Part shown: positions 52,153 through 61,895 of the stretch, one piece after another
Position numbering within the stretch: position 1 is the stretch's first letter
Layout of the letters: each line of letters begins with the position of its first letter
NCBI GenBank assembly: GCA_016292215.1
Contig: JAEFBB010000008.1
Location: forward strand, 1-64,000
Direction: 5' to 3'
Length of the DNA stretch: 64,000 nucleotides
Source: Saccharofermentans sp.
Lineage (GTDB): Bacteria > Bacillota > Clostridia > Saccharofermentanales > Saccharofermentanaceae
Notes under the pieces: generated by a model
What the model was told of the DNA's origin: nothing
The model's input: the letters and a program-made list of their open reading frames with translations, nothing else
The model's database searches: none
Translations under genes and position numbers: made by a program

Positions 52153-53412
52153 ATGAGCACTTTCAGCTATGAAGTCAGAGATATCGGCCTCGCGAAAACA
52201 GGTTTGGAAAAGATCGAATGGGCTTACCGCAATATGCCTGTTTTAAGGGCTATTGAGGCAGAACTTATCGAGAAGCAGCCTTTTAAGGGTCTGAAAATAT
52301 CTGTTTCCGTTCATGTTGAGGCAAAGACAGCTTGTCTTGCAAGAGCTTTGGCAAGAGGAGGCGCAGAGGTAGCTCTTACCGGATGCAATCCGCTTTCCAC
52401 TCAGGATGATGTTGCTGCCGCTTTGGCTTCAATGGACATCATGAACATTTACGCGGTCCACGGCGATAACGGGGAAGAATACTGGGGCAGATTGAGAAAA
52501 GCCTTAAGCTTTAAGCCCGATATCGTTATCGATGACGGTGGTGACTTTGCTTTGCTCCTTCACTCTGAATTAAAGGATATGGCCGCAAACGTAAAGGGCG
52601 GCTGTGAAGAGACCACCACAGGTGTTCACAGACTTGAGATACTTAAGGGCGAAGGAAAGCTCCTTTATCCTGTCGTTGCAGTCAACGATGCAAGATGCAA
52701 GCATTTATTCGATAACAGATTCGGTACAGGCCAATCCGTCTGGACAGCTATTATGGCTACAACGAACCTGGTTGTTGCAGGCAAGACTGTTGTAGTCGCA
52801 GGTTACGGAATGTGCGGAAGAGGCGTTGCCATGAGGGCAAAGGGCCTTGGCGCAAAGGTTATCGTTACTGAGATCGATCCTGTTAAGGCCTGCGAAGCCA
52901 TCATGGAAGGCTATCAGGTCATGACCATGGATGAAGCTGCTCCTCTGGGTGATTTCTTCGTTACTGTTACAGGCTGCAAGGATGTCATCGTAGGAAGACA
53001 TTTCGAGGCCATGAAGGACGGCGCGGTATGCTGCAATGCAGGACATTTCGACTGCGAAGTAAGCGTTGCCGAATTAAAGAAGATGTGTGTTGAGAGCACA
53101 GAACTTAGAAACAACATCATCGGTTATAGGCTTGAGAGCGGTAAGACCGTATGCGTTATCGCGGAAGGCAGACTCGTAAACCTCGCATCCGGTGACGGAC
53201 ATCCCGTTGAGATCATGGATATGAGCTTTGCTCTTCAGGCACAGTCTGCGATGTATATAGCAGAAAATCCCGAAAGGCTTCCTGTCGACGTATATCAGAC
53301 TCCTGAAGTCATCGATAACCGTGTTGCCGAGATCCTTCTTAAGACTAAAGGCATAAAGATCGATGAGCTTACGGATGAACAGATGAAATATATCAGTTCC
53401 TGGGATCTGTGA
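52153..53412 (+). CDS. ahcY: Adenosylhomocysteinase (SAH hydrolase)
   Basis: Cleaves S-adenosylhomocysteine to adenosine and homocysteine with bound NAD. The 419-residue protein shows 'ARALARGGAEVALTGCNPLSTQDD', 'GGCEETTTGVHRL', 'DNRFGTGQSVW' and the NAD-binding 'VVVAGYGMCGRGVAMRAKGLGAKVIVTEIDP'. It lacks the 40-residue insertion of eukaryotic-type enzymes, as in archaeal and Thermotoga forms. Many Bacillota use Pfs/LuxS instead, so its presence is informative. The gap to punA is only 12 bases, so there is no room for an SAH riboswitch directly upstream. A terminator follows. Confidence 0.94.
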   Translation: MSTFSYEVRDIGLAKTGLEKIEWAYRNMPVLRAIEAELIEKQPFKGLKISVSVHVEAKTACLARALARGGAEVALTGCNPLSTQDDVAAALASMDIMNIYAVHGDNGEEYWGRLRKALSFKPDIVIDDGGDFALLLHSELKDMAANVKGGCEETTTGVHRLEILKGEGKLLYPVVAVNDARCKHLFDNRFGTGQSVWTAIMATTNLVVAGKTVVVAGYGMCGRGVAMRAKGLGAKVIVTEIDPVKACEAIMEGYQVMTMDEAAPLGDFFVTVTGCKDVIVGRHFEAMKDGAVCCNAGHFDCEVSVAELKKMCVESTELRNNIIGYRLESGKTVCVIAEGRLVNLASGDGHPVEIMDMSFALQAQSAMYIAENPERLPVDVYQTPEVIDNRVAEILLKTKGIKIDELTDEQMKYISSWDL

Positions 53413-53437
53413 TCTTACTTACAATTGAAGGTTTGTG

Positions 53438-53470
53438 CAAGTGCCGAAGGAGTCCTCCGGCACTTGTTTG
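53438..53470 (+). terminator. Intrinsic terminator after ahcY
   Basis: A stem with core CAAGTGCCG (53438-53446) and CGGCACTTG (53458-53466), extended inward with one mismatch, is followed by a T-rich stretch. It overlaps the -35 region of the def promoter. Confidence 0.8.
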
Positions 53471-53492
53471 TTATTATTATAAAAATTATAAT
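53464..53492 (+). promoter_or_regulatory. Sigma-A-type promoter of the def-thiN operon
   Basis: TTGTTT at 53464-53469, 17 bases, TATAAT at 53487-53492, about 33 bases before the def start. Confidence 0.55.
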
Positions 53493-53524
53493 ATATAGGT
53501 AAAATAGTGAATGGAGGCCTGATA

Positions 53525-54004
53525 ATGGCTTTAAGAAATCTTGTTTTAGAAGGTGATCCGCTTCTCAGAAAGAAGTCGAGACCTGTTGAAGAGATAACCC
53601 CCAGGATCATAAAGCTCCTGGATGATATGGCAGATACAATGAATTATGAAAACAGGGGTGTCGGCATAGCCGCTCCTCAGGTCGGTGTATTAAGAAGAGT
53701 TTTTATCGTAGATGTCGGTGATGAGCATGGCCTTGTCGAGTTTATCAATCCCGAGATCCTTGAGACAGCAGGGTCCCAGATTGATAACGAAGGCTGTCTT
53801 TCCGTTCCCGGCAAGACTTGCCCTGTTGAAAGAGCATCTTATGTTAAGGTCAGAGCATTAGACCGTAACGGTAATGAGTTTATCGTAGAAGGCGAAGGTC
53901 TTTTCGCAAGGTGCGTCCTTCACGAGTATGACCATCTTGAAGGTATACTTTTTATCGATAAATCCGCTGACGGTAAGATCTACAGTACCGAGAGTGAGGG
54001 ATAA
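53525..54004 (+). CDS. def: Peptide deformylase
   Basis: Removes the formyl group from new proteins. All three motifs are present: '[10 protein letters not shown]', 'EGCLSVPG' with the metal Cys, and 'HEYDHLEG' with two metal His and catalytic Glu. I start at the ATG at 53525 because TGGAGG lies seven bases upstream and '[20 protein letters not shown]' is the usual N-terminus; an upstream GTG at 53507 is less likely. It opens the nine-gene operon def to thiN. Confidence 0.95.
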   Translation: MALRNLVLEGDPLLRKKSRPVEEITPRIIKLLDDMADTMNYENRGVGIAAPQVGVLRRVFIVDVGDEHGLVEFINPEILETAGSQIDNEGCLSVPGKTCPVERASYVKVRALDRNGNEFIVEGEGLFARCVLHEYDHLEGILFIDKSADGKIYSTESEG

Positions 54005-54007
54005 GAA

Positions 54008-54967
54008 TTGGACAGGCGTGATCTTAAGATAATTTTCATGGGAACGCCTGAATTTGCAGGCACTAATCTCAAGGCTTTGATCGAAGGCGGATACAATGTC
54101 GTCTTATGTCTTTGTCAGCCTGATAAGCCGGTCGGAAGAAAGCATATCCTCACGGCTCCTCCGGTCAAGGTGATCGCTCAGGAAAACGGTATAGAAGTCT
54201 ATCAGCCTGATACGTTAAAGACGGAAGAAGCTTTGGAAAAGATCGCATCTTATGATGCAGATCTTATCGTTACTGCTGCTTACGGAAAGATCCTTCCTAA
54301 GGCTGTTCTTGATCTTCCCAAATACGGCTGCATAAACTGTCACGGAAGCCTTCTTCCTGCAAGAAGAGGCTCTGCTCCTGTACAGCGCGCGGTATTGGAA
54401 GGCGACAAGGTAACCGGAATCACTTTCATGAAGATGGATGTCGGTATGGATACCGGCGATATCATCGACAAGATCGAAGTGGCGATCGATCCCAATGAAC
54501 ATACGGAAACTCTCATGAACAGGCTTGCTGTTGCAAGCGCTGAAAAGCTTCCTTCGATAATTGACGCCTGGGTAGCAGGAGATCTCACATCCACAAAGCA
54601 GGATGATTCCCTTGCGACAGCATGCCCGCCGATAAGACCTGAAGAAGGCGAGTTCACATGGGATCAGGATGCTTTGGCAATTCATAACAGGGTCAGAGCT
54701 CTGAGCAGCTGGCCCGGAGCATTTGTAATGACGGGCGAGAATAAGCTTAAAGTACTTGATTCAGAAGTATTGGAAGATGAGACGATGGTACCGGAAGAGC
54801 TTAAAGCTTCTGTTCCCGGAACCGTTGTTAAAGCAAAAGGTGAGAACCTTATCGTTAAGTGCGGCAAGGGATTTCTTAAGGTAAAGGAACTGCAGGTGCC
54901 GGGCGGCAAGAGACTCCAATCCAGAGACTGCGCCCATAATTTCACCGTCGGAAATCCGATAATGTAG
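54008..54967 (+). CDS. fmt: Methionyl-tRNA formyltransferase
   Basis: Formylates Met-tRNAi for initiation, the partner reaction to Def. The TTG start follows the def stop by three bases. Motifs include 'IIFMGTPEFAGTNLKAL', the catalytic 'NCHGSLLPARRGSAPVQRAVLEGD' with Asn and His, 'MDVGMDTGDII', and a C-terminal OB-like domain. Length 319 is normal. Confidence 0.95.
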   Translation: MDRRDLKIIFMGTPEFAGTNLKALIEGGYNVVLCLCQPDKPVGRKHILTAPPVKVIAQENGIEVYQPDTLKTEEALEKIASYDADLIVTAAYGKILPKAVLDLPKYGCINCHGSLLPARRGSAPVQRAVLEGDKVTGITFMKMDVGMDTGDIIDKIEVAIDPNEHTETLMNRLAVASAEKLPSIIDAWVAGDLTSTKQDDSLATACPPIRPEEGEFTWDQDALAIHNRVRALSSWPGAFVMTGENKLKVLDSEVLEDETMVPEELKASVPGTVVKAKGENLIVKCGKGFLKVKELQVPGGKRLQSRDCAHNFTVGNPIM

Positions 54968-54977
54968 GAGAAACCTT

Positions 54978-56399
54978 ATGGCTGACGAGATCAAGTATAA
55001 GAAGAAAGAACTGGCGCGTTTAATTGCTGAAGATAACGAAAGAGAGCTTTGCTTTCTCATGCTCTACTGGGTCTATGAGAAGGACGCATATTCAAATCTC
55101 GTTATCAAGAAGGCTGATAAGATCGCAAGCGGCGAAGGCAAGAAGATCGATTTTGCCAGAGCCATGCTTTACGGGACGCTGACTTATACTTTTACGATCG
55201 ATTTCCTTATCAGGCACTTAACAAAAGAAGAAACCGACTTTATGGATCCTGTTGCAAGGACTGCAATAAGAATGGCTGTCTGGCAGATCCAGTTCGGTAA
55301 TAACATCCCTGCTTATGCGGCTGTTGACGCATCAGTAGAGATCACGAAAAAGTACAACCATAAAGCTTCGGGCTATGTTAATGCTGTCTTGAGAAAGTTC
55401 ACGGAAGCTCCTGAAGCCAAAAGATATTTAGACCAGTTTAAGCCCGGCATCAGGGTCGCATTAAAGCCTGAGATCTACGGTGTTTTGAAAAAAGACTTCG
55501 GCAAGCAGGAAGCTTTCGAGATCGGAAAAGCATTCCTCGAACCGATGAACATAACTGTAAGATTCGATGCTCACAAGATCGATCAGGATACTCTCATAAA
55601 AGAGCTTAAGAAGGAAGGCATAACCGCTATTAAGGGAAGCTTTATTCCTGACTGCGTCGAGATCACAGGCGGCCTTAACGGTCTTGAAAATACTGAAGCT
55701 TTCAATAAATACGGCATGTTCGTCCAGGGACAGGGCGCTATGCTCGCTTCGCATGTCGCGCATCCGAGAGTTGCCGACAGGATCCTTGACTGCTGTGCAG
55801 CTCCCGGCGGCAAATCCACTCATATGGCGCAGATGTGCAGGGACGACCTCTATATCACTGCCGTAGATATCAATGAGTCCAGATTAAAGCTCGTAAGGGA
55901 TAACTGTGAGAGATTGGGTCTTACTTCGATCGAGACAGTCTGTGCGGACGCTTCGAGTATCAGTAAGGATGATAAGGATTCAAGAAAATCATACGATATC
56001 GTTCTTTGCGATGTCCCTTGCAGCGGCTTGGGACTTCTTGGCAGAAAGCCTGACATCAGAGAGAAGTTCTCTTACGATGAATTGGATGAGCTCATTCCTT
56101 TACAGTATTCCATCCTTGAGCACGCGGCGAAAATGGTCCGTCCGGGCGGAACTCTCATATACTGCACATGCACTCTTAATTCCGATGAGAATGAGAATCA
56201 GGTAGAGACATTCCTTGCCGAGCATAAGAGATTCCATACCGTACCGCTTGATAAGTACCTTCCCGATGGTATCTATATGGACGAAGAAAGACAGGAAAGT
56301 GTCGCAAACGGCATGATCACGCTGCTTCCGCACATCGATAAGTGCGAAGGATTCTTTATCTGCCGTATGGAAAGAGACAGAAAGGAAGAAGAGTCTTGA
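54978..56399 (+). CDS. rsmB: 16S rRNA m5C967 methyltransferase RsmB
   Basis: A 473-residue enzyme with an N-terminal NusB-like helical domain (about 1-165) and a C-terminal SAM-dependent domain: 'LDCCAAPGGKSTHMAQ' (motif I), 'DVPCSGLGLLGRKPDIR' (motif IV with Pro-Cys), and the catalytic Cys in 'LIYCTCTLN'. The N-terminal RNA-binding part has some charged insertions. It is coupled to rlmN, whose TTG start overlaps its stop. Confidence 0.92.
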   Translation: MADEIKYKKKELARLIAEDNERELCFLMLYWVYEKDAYSNLVIKKADKIASGEGKKIDFARAMLYGTLTYTFTIDFLIRHLTKEETDFMDPVARTAIRMAVWQIQFGNNIPAYAAVDASVEITKKYNHKASGYVNAVLRKFTEAPEAKRYLDQFKPGIRVALKPEIYGVLKKDFGKQEAFEIGKAFLEPMNITVRFDAHKIDQDTLIKELKKEGITAIKGSFIPDCVEITGGLNGLENTEAFNKYGMFVQGQGAMLASHVAHPRVADRILDCCAAPGGKSTHMAQMCRDDLYITAVDINESRLKLVRDNCERLGLTSIETVCADASSISKDDKDSRKSYDIVLCDVPCSGLGLLGRKPDIREKFSYDELDELIPLQYSILEHAAKMVRPGGTLIYCTCTLNSDENENQVETFLAEHKRFHTVPLDKYLPDGIYMDEERQESVANGMITLLPHIDKCEGFFICRMERDRKEEES

Positions 56400-57436
56400 G
56401 AGATAAGTTCTGTCTTGATCTGACTTTAGAAGACCTTAATGCTTGGTGCGAAAAGCGCGAAGTGCCTAAATACCGCGCCTCGCAGATCTACGGCTGGCTC
56501 TCTTCAGGCACTGTGGATACCGCCGATATGACCAATGTCCCGAAGAACGTAAGGTCAATGCTCGAAGAAGACTTTATTTTCGGAGGGTTTGAATTAAGAG
56601 AGCACCTGGTGTCAAAGATCGACGGCACTGAGAAATTCGTTTACGGGCTCTACGACGGCAACATCATTGAGACCGTTGCCATGAGATATAAGCCCGGCAT
56701 CTCGGTATGCGTATCGTCGCAGGCAGGATGCAAGATGGGATGCGCTTTCTGCGCATCTGCAAAGATCGCTTTCGGCAGGTCTTTGTCGGCAGGCGAGATC
56801 TTAGCCCAGATATCCGTTACACAGAAGATAATAGGTGAGAGGATCAGAAGTGTCGTTATCATGGGCATCGGCGAGCCCTTCGATAATTACGATAACGTCA
56901 TGAGATTTATTAAGCTCGCTAATGATCCCGAAGGCCTGGGCCTTGGCGCAAGACATATTACTCTTTCAACATGCGGCCTCGTTCCCAGGATCGAAGAGTT
57001 TACTAAGGAAGGTCTTCAGGTAAATCTCTCCATCTCTTTGCATGCTCCCAATGACGAGCTCAGGAAAAAGCTTATGCCTGTCGCAAAGGCTTATTCTATC
57101 GAGCAGCTCATGAATGCCTGCAAGGAATATACAAAAGCTACCAGCAGAAGGATCACTTTTGAATACAGCCTTTTTGCAGGCGTTAACGATACTCCGGAAT
57201 GTGCCCGTGAGTTAGTTAAGCTCCTGAAGGGCGGTCTTTATCATGTAAATCTCATCTCGGCAAACAAAGTGCCGGGCACGGTATTCCAGTCCGCTTCTCC
57301 CGCAAAGGTCAAGCAGTTCAGGGATATTCTTACATCAGGCGGCATCAACGCGACGATAAGACGCGAGATGGGCTCTGACATTATGGCCGCGTGCGGACAG
57401 CTTAGAAGGGGAAAGATAGAGGAAGCACAATGTTAG
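56396..57436 (+). CDS. rlmN: 23S rRNA/tRNA adenine C2 methyltransferase RlmN
   Basis: A radical SAM enzyme that methylates A2503 of 23S rRNA and A37 of some tRNAs. The cluster motif C-x3-C-x2-C is in 'CKMGCAFCASA'. Other marks are 'MGIGEPFDNYDNVM', 'STCGLVPRI', 'SLHAPNDELR' and the conserved C-terminal 'GINATIRREMGSDIMAACGQL' with the methyl-carrying cysteine. I start at TTG 56396 (GGAAGAAGAG upstream, TTGA overlap with rsmB). An ATG at 56342 lies inside rsmB. Confidence 0.95.
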   Translation: MRDKFCLDLTLEDLNAWCEKREVPKYRASQIYGWLSSGTVDTADMTNVPKNVRSMLEEDFIFGGFELREHLVSKIDGTEKFVYGLYDGNIIETVAMRYKPGISVCVSSQAGCKMGCAFCASAKIAFGRSLSAGEILAQISVTQKIIGERIRSVVIMGIGEPFDNYDNVMRFIKLANDPEGLGLGARHITLSTCGLVPRIEEFTKEGLQVNLSISLHAPNDELRKKLMPVAKAYSIEQLMNACKEYTKATSRRITFEYSLFAGVNDTPECARELVKLLKGGLYHVNLISANKVPGTVFQSASPAKVKQFRDILTSGGINATIRREMGSDIMAACGQLRRGKIEEAQC

Positions 57437-58176
57437 CTTACGGAATGTCTGAAAAAGGTCCCGTCAGGGACATGAATGAAGACAGCTTCGGCTACGAACA
57501 GGTCGGACAGTGCCTTTGCATGGCTGTTGCAGACGGTGTAGGCGGTGAGGCCTGCGGAGAGATCGCAAGCAGGATAGCCGTTGATTCGGTCATGGAAACA
57601 TTAAAAGACAGTCTGCCTTTCGTAAAGGACAGAGATGCTTTGGGATCTTATCTTAAGACGGTTTTTAACAAAGCCAATATCAATATTCTTCATGACTGCC
57701 TCGAGCACAGGGAGCGCATGGGCATGTGCACGACGCTTACCATTGCTATCCTTAAGGGCACTGAGCTTACGATCGCTCATATCGGAGATACCAGATGCTA
57801 CATGCTTCACGGCTCTGAGCTTATCAAGCTTACCGAGGACCACAATGAGACAGGAAGACTTGTTAAGAAGGGTCTTATTTCCGAGGATGAGGCGAAATAC
57901 CATCCCGGCAGGAACAGGCTGTTTAAGGTGCTTGGTGAGAACCAGTATCAAAATCCTGATATTTACAGTTATAATATAAGTTACGGTGATTTAGTCTTCC
58001 TGTGCTCAGACGGGCTTTATTCCTTTATGAGCAACGAGCAGTTCAAGGCTTGCACCCGCGAAAGAAATAATTTGGAGGGCGTTTGTTCGAAGCTTATCGC
58101 GCAGGCGCTCGAAGGAAATAGTACGGATAACATAACGGTAACTATCGGCAGGTCAGAACCCGCCGTAGAATTATAG
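57430..58176 (+). CDS. stp: PP2C Ser/Thr phosphatase (Stp/PrpC)
   Basis: The classical partner phosphatase of the PASTA kinase encoded next. PP2C motifs are complete: 'VRDMNEDSFG', 'VADGVGGEACGE', 'MGMCTTLTIA', 'AHIGDTRCYML', 'LCSDGLY' and 'STDNITV'. The 248 residues are all catalytic domain with no membrane segment, so it is cytoplasmic. It overlaps rlmN by seven bases. It is distinct from the tail-anchored PP2C at 19763. Confidence 0.95.
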   Translation: MLAYGMSEKGPVRDMNEDSFGYEQVGQCLCMAVADGVGGEACGEIASRIAVDSVMETLKDSLPFVKDRDALGSYLKTVFNKANINILHDCLEHRERMGMCTTLTIAILKGTELTIAHIGDTRCYMLHGSELIKLTEDHNETGRLVKKGLISEDEAKYHPGRNRLFKVLGENQYQNPDIYSYNISYGDLVFLCSDGLYSFMSNEQFKACTRERNNLEGVCSKLIAQALEGNSTDNITVTIGRSEPAVEL

Positions 58177-58184
58177 GGGGAAAC

Positions 58185-60305
58185 ATGGCAAATCAGGTTC
58201 ACGGCCCTGAGGGCATGATATTTGCGAACAAGTACAGGATCGTCAAGCTTATCGGCTCAGGCGGTATGGCTAACGTATACCTCGGAATCGATATGAACAC
58301 CGGCGTTAATGTCGCCATCAAGATCCTTAAGCCCGAGTTCTCTTCAGACGAAGAGTTCATCAGAAGATTCGATGCTGAAGCAAAGTCAGTCGCTTCACTT
58401 AATCACGCAAACATCGTAAAGGTTTTCGGTGTAGGCCATGAAGGCAACTTCAGATACATCGTTCAGGAATATATCGAAGGCATCACCGTAAAAGATCTCA
58501 TTAACCAGAACGGTCACTTAGACTGGCGTAATGCGGTTCCGATCGTTATTCAGATCGGTCTTGCTTTGGATTATGCTCACCAGAACGGTATCGTTCACAG
58601 AGACATCAAGCCGCAGAACATTCTTATCTCACGTGACCGTGTCGCAAAGATAACGGACTTCGGTATCGCGCGTGCTGCTTCAAGCACAACGATCACAATG
58701 TCCGGCGTGCAGATGGGCTCGGTACACTATTTCTCGCCCGAGCAGGCAAGGGGAGGCAATGTTGGCCCTCAGTCTGATATCTATTCCTTGGGCGTTTCGC
58801 TTTTCGAGATGGTAACGGGAAGACTTCCTTTCGACGGTGATTCCAATGTAGCCATCGCAGTCAAGCACTTGCAGGAGACACCTCCGGTACCGTCTTCTCT
58901 CATGCAGGGTATCCCGAAGGGTCTTGATTCCATCATTGCAAAATGCATGCAGAAGTCTCCTGAGAGACGTTACCAGACTATGCGCCAGCTCGTAACAGAG
59001 CTCGATTCATTGCTCGTTGATCCTAACGGCGTTTACGGTGTCATCTCCAATGTGCCCGAAAAGAATACGAGCACAGACACGAATATCTCATTCAGACAGG
59101 ATCCTGAGTATGAGAAGATCTCAGAGATCGAGAAGAGTGCCGAGTCCAGAAGGATCTCCAGATTCAGAGACAATATTCTGCTTGCGCTCATTATCGTCGT
59201 TATCATCGGCGTTCTCATCGGTATCGGAATCCTTGTTGTAAAAGCCGTCGGCAATGCTACTCACATCGAGGAGAATACCGAGTACAAGGTCGAGAATTAT
59301 GTGGGTCTGACCATAGATGAAGTTAAGAAGAGACTTGATCTTGCACAGGTCAATTACAGTATTAAGTATGAGATAACGGATGAATTTGAATCCGGTATCG
59401 TTTTGGGCCAGAAGCCTGCTGAAGGCATGGTCATCTCCACAAACAACAAGCTCAGCGTTATCGAGCTTACCGTATCTACGGCTAACGAGGTCATCATTCT
59501 GCAGGATTATGCAAATATTGACCGTGACAGCTGCTATTCATCTCTTACAAAGCTCGGCTTCGAAGTATCTTTCCGCGCAGAGCCTTCTGATGATGTAGAG
59601 CCCGGCAAGGTCATAAGAACAGAGCCTGAAGCATCCTCACAGGTTACGATAGGCCAGCAGATCATTGTCATATACGCTATCGAGCCTAATACATCCGTAG
59701 TGGTTCCTGATGTCGTAGGACAGAATGTAGAAGAAGCTAAGGCCAAGCTTGCTGAGAGCACGCTCAATGCTACTGTCGTTGGTTCTGCGGACGTAACCAA
59801 TCTGCCTCCGGACCAGCAGTACGTAATCATTACTGACCCTCCGGCCGGCTCTCCTGTCAACAGAAAGTCTACCGTCAAGCTTTATGTAGGTACAAAGGAA
59901 GACTACCAGAACGGCGGTACGCCTACGCCTACACCGCCTCAGGCCGTTATCGATGTTAAGATGGTCGGTACCGGTACTGTAACGGGCGGCGGCACTTATG
60001 AGCTCAACACCCAGGTAACTCTTACGGCTACACCTGCTGCAGGCTACGTATTTGATTGCTGGCTCGATTCTCTCGGAAACCAGCTTGCCATCTCCAATAC
60101 TTATACATTTGTCGTAACGGGCAGCACTGAATATACGGCTGTATTCGCCCCGCTGCCAACGGATACACCAGTACCTACGTCGACAAATACACCTGTACCT
60201 ACGTTGACAAATACGCCGGCAACGACTTCGGATCCTAATCAGGGCGGTAACGGCGATGACCAGAACCAGGGCCAAGGCCAGGGTCAGGGCGGCAATCCGG
60301 GTTAA
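58185..60305 (+). CDS. prkC: PASTA-domain Ser/Thr kinase (PrkC/PknB) with an extra C-terminal repeat domain
   Basis: A sensor kinase that responds to cell-wall fragments. The kinase domain (about 12-280) has 'IGSGGMANVY', Lys in 'VAIKIL', 'HRDIKPQN', 'DFGIA' and 'SPEQA'. A transmembrane helix (about 329-353) leads to three PASTA domains (about 366-432, 434-500, 505-571). After a Thr-Pro linker comes an unusual module (about 587-655) with 'GTGTVTGGGTYELN' and 'VTLTATPAAGYVFDCW', which resembles the bacterial repeat (Flg_new/InlB-like) domains of surface proteins. The protein ends in T-P-V-P-T repeats and a Gly/Gln/Asn tail. Typical homologues stop after PASTA. Confidence 0.93.
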   Translation: MANQVHGPEGMIFANKYRIVKLIGSGGMANVYLGIDMNTGVNVAIKILKPEFSSDEEFIRRFDAEAKSVASLNHANIVKVFGVGHEGNFRYIVQEYIEGITVKDLINQNGHLDWRNAVPIVIQIGLALDYAHQNGIVHRDIKPQNILISRDRVAKITDFGIARAASSTTITMSGVQMGSVHYFSPEQARGGNVGPQSDIYSLGVSLFEMVTGRLPFDGDSNVAIAVKHLQETPPVPSSLMQGIPKGLDSIIAKCMQKSPERRYQTMRQLVTELDSLLVDPNGVYGVISNVPEKNTSTDTNISFRQDPEYEKISEIEKSAESRRISRFRDNILLALIIVVIIGVLIGIGILVVKAVGNATHIEENTEYKVENYVGLTIDEVKKRLDLAQVNYSIKYEITDEFESGIVLGQKPAEGMVISTNNKLSVIELTVSTANEVIILQDYANIDRDSCYSSLTKLGFEVSFRAEPSDDVEPGKVIRTEPEASSQVTIGQQIIVIYAIEPNTSVVVPDVVGQNVEEAKAKLAESTLNATVVGSADVTNLPPDQQYVIITDPPAGSPVNRKSTVKLYVGTKEDYQNGGTPTPTPPQAVIDVKMVGTGTVTGGGTYELNTQVTLTATPAAGYVFDCWLDSLGNQLAISNTYTFVVTGSTEYTAVFAPLPTDTPVPTSTNTPVPTLTNTPATTSDPNQGGNGDDQNQGQGQGQGGNPG

Positions 60306-60315
60306 CGTTTGATAT

Positions 60316-61242
60316 ATGTCAGAGGATAAGACTTTTCGAGGAGTTATAACGAAGGGTGTAGGCGGTGTCTACACCGTTCGTTTCGTTAAGGATAATAATC
60401 TGACAAGCGCGCAGTGCGCGGCCAGAGGAGCGTTCAGGCTCAAAGGCATAAAGCCTGCCATCGGTGACCGTGTTGCAATAGTGCCTTCGGGCGATCCTGA
60501 TGTTGAGTATGTAATAGACGATATCGAGGAGAGGACAAGCTTTATCGCAAGGCCGCCTGTCGCAAACCTGTCGATCATGCTCCTTACGTTCTCGGTAACT
60601 AATCCCGCTCCGGACCTTACTTTGCTCGATAAGATGCTTCTTATCTGCGGGCTTAACAACATCAAGCCCGTAATTATCTTTACTAAGAGCGATCTTAATA
60701 CCGGTGACAGCGAGAGGCTTTGTTCGGTTTATACCAAAGCGGGCTACGAAGTGCTCGTTTCTTCGCCCCAAAATGCTCTTACCAAAAGTGATCTTAGGGA
60801 TATAATAGGTGATGGAATCGCCGCTTTCGCAGGCCCTTCCGGAGTCGGGAAAAGTACGCTTTGTAATTCTCTTCTCGGTATTGATATAATGCAGACCGGC
60901 GAAGTCAGCAGCAAGATCAAGCGCGGCAGGCATACGACCAGACATGTCGAGCTTCATGAGTTCTTTGAAGGTTTTATATGCGATACTCCGGGGTTTACCT
61001 CGCTGTCGCTTGAAGAGCAGGGGATCGACTACAGAGATGTCTTATACGGATATCCTGAGATAAATGCGCTTGCGACAGGCTGCAGATTTGATGACTGCTC
61101 GCACCGCAAAGAGGACGGATGTGTCATCAGGCAGGCTCTGGCCGAAGGAAAGATCGACCAGGGGCGTTTTGAAAGATATGTAAGCTTTTATACGGAGCTC
61201 TACGATAATAGGAACAATTATAAGATCAGGAGAAAGCAATGA
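60316..61242 (+). CDS. rsgA: Ribosome small-subunit GTPase RsgA
   Basis: A 30S-maturation GTPase with circularly permuted G motifs: G4 'FTKSDL' comes before G1 'GPSGVGKSTL' and G3 'DTPGF'. An N-terminal OB fold (about 1-70) and C-terminal zinc cysteines ('CRFDDCSHRKEDGC') are present. Length 308 is normal. Position after the PASTA kinase is the common Bacillota order. Its stop overlaps the rpe start (ATGA). Confidence 0.95.
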   Translation: MSEDKTFRGVITKGVGGVYTVRFVKDNNLTSAQCAARGAFRLKGIKPAIGDRVAIVPSGDPDVEYVIDDIEERTSFIARPPVANLSIMLLTFSVTNPAPDLTLLDKMLLICGLNNIKPVIIFTKSDLNTGDSERLCSVYTKAGYEVLVSSPQNALTKSDLRDIIGDGIAAFAGPSGVGKSTLCNSLLGIDIMQTGEVSSKIKRGRHTTRHVELHEFFEGFICDTPGFTSLSLEEQGIDYRDVLYGYPEINALATGCRFDDCSHRKEDGCVIRQALAEGKIDQGRFERYVSFYTELYDNRNNYKIRRKQ

Positions 61243-61895
61243 ACGATTTAGGGATAGCACCTTCAATACTGGCCGCTGATTTCGGCTACCTTATGAGAGA
61301 TATCAAAGCTGTTGAAGGAAACGCAGAGTATCTCCATATCGATGTTATGGACGGACATTATGTAAATAACATCTCTTTTGGTATCCCGGTCATAGAATCG
61401 ATCCGCAAGTATACGGACATGAAGTTTTATACGCATCTCATGATCACGAATCCCGAGAAGTACATCAAGGCTTTCGCGGATGCAGGCTCAGACAATATCA
61501 CTTTCCATATCGAATGCACCGAAGATCCTGACAGCCTCATCAAGGAGATCGAATCTTACGGAAAGACAGCTGGCATCGCTGTCCATCCTGACACCCCTGT
61601 CGAAAAGGTTTTCCCTTACATCGGCAAGGTGAAGATCATCCTCATCATGACTGTCTATCCCGGTTTTGGCGGACAGGGTTATCTCCCGGAATCAGGCGGG
61701 CGCATCAAAAAGCTTAAGGCTGCCATCGATGAAGCGAAGGCTGATACGATCATTTCCGTAGACGGCGGTGTGGCAGAGTCTACGATCAAGGAGATCTACG
61801 ATGCAGGCGCAAGGCTTTTCGTTGCCGGCAGTGCTGTATTCCGTGCTGATGATCCTGCAAAGGCCATAGAAGATCTTAAGAAATGCTGTATCTGA
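61239..61895 (+). CDS. rpe: Ribulose-phosphate 3-epimerase
   Basis: Interconverts ribulose 5-phosphate and xylulose 5-phosphate in the pentose phosphate route. The TIM barrel has 'APSILAADFGYL', 'HIDVMDGHYVNNISFG' (metal His and Asp), 'HLMI', 'MTVYPGFGGQGY' and 'SVDGGVAEST' with 'FVAGSAVF'. Length 218 is normal. It lies between rsgA and thiN with overlaps on both sides. Confidence 0.96.
   Translation: MNDLGIAPSILAADFGYLMRDIKAVEGNAEYLHIDVMDGHYVNNISFGIPVIESIRKYTDMKFYTHLMITNPEKYIKAFADAGSDNITFHIECTEDPDSLIKEIESYGKTAGIAVHPDTPVEKVFPYIGKVKIILIMTVYPGFGGQGYLPESGGRIKKLKAAIDEAKADTIISVDGGVAESTIKEIYDAGARLFVAGSAVFRADDPAKAIEDLKKCCI

Noticed and set aside
59637-60957. Two minus-strand frames of about 212 codons opposite prkC and rsgA
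   Set aside because: The plus strand has unmistakable PASTA and GTPase motifs. The opposite frames have no ribosome sites or motifs.
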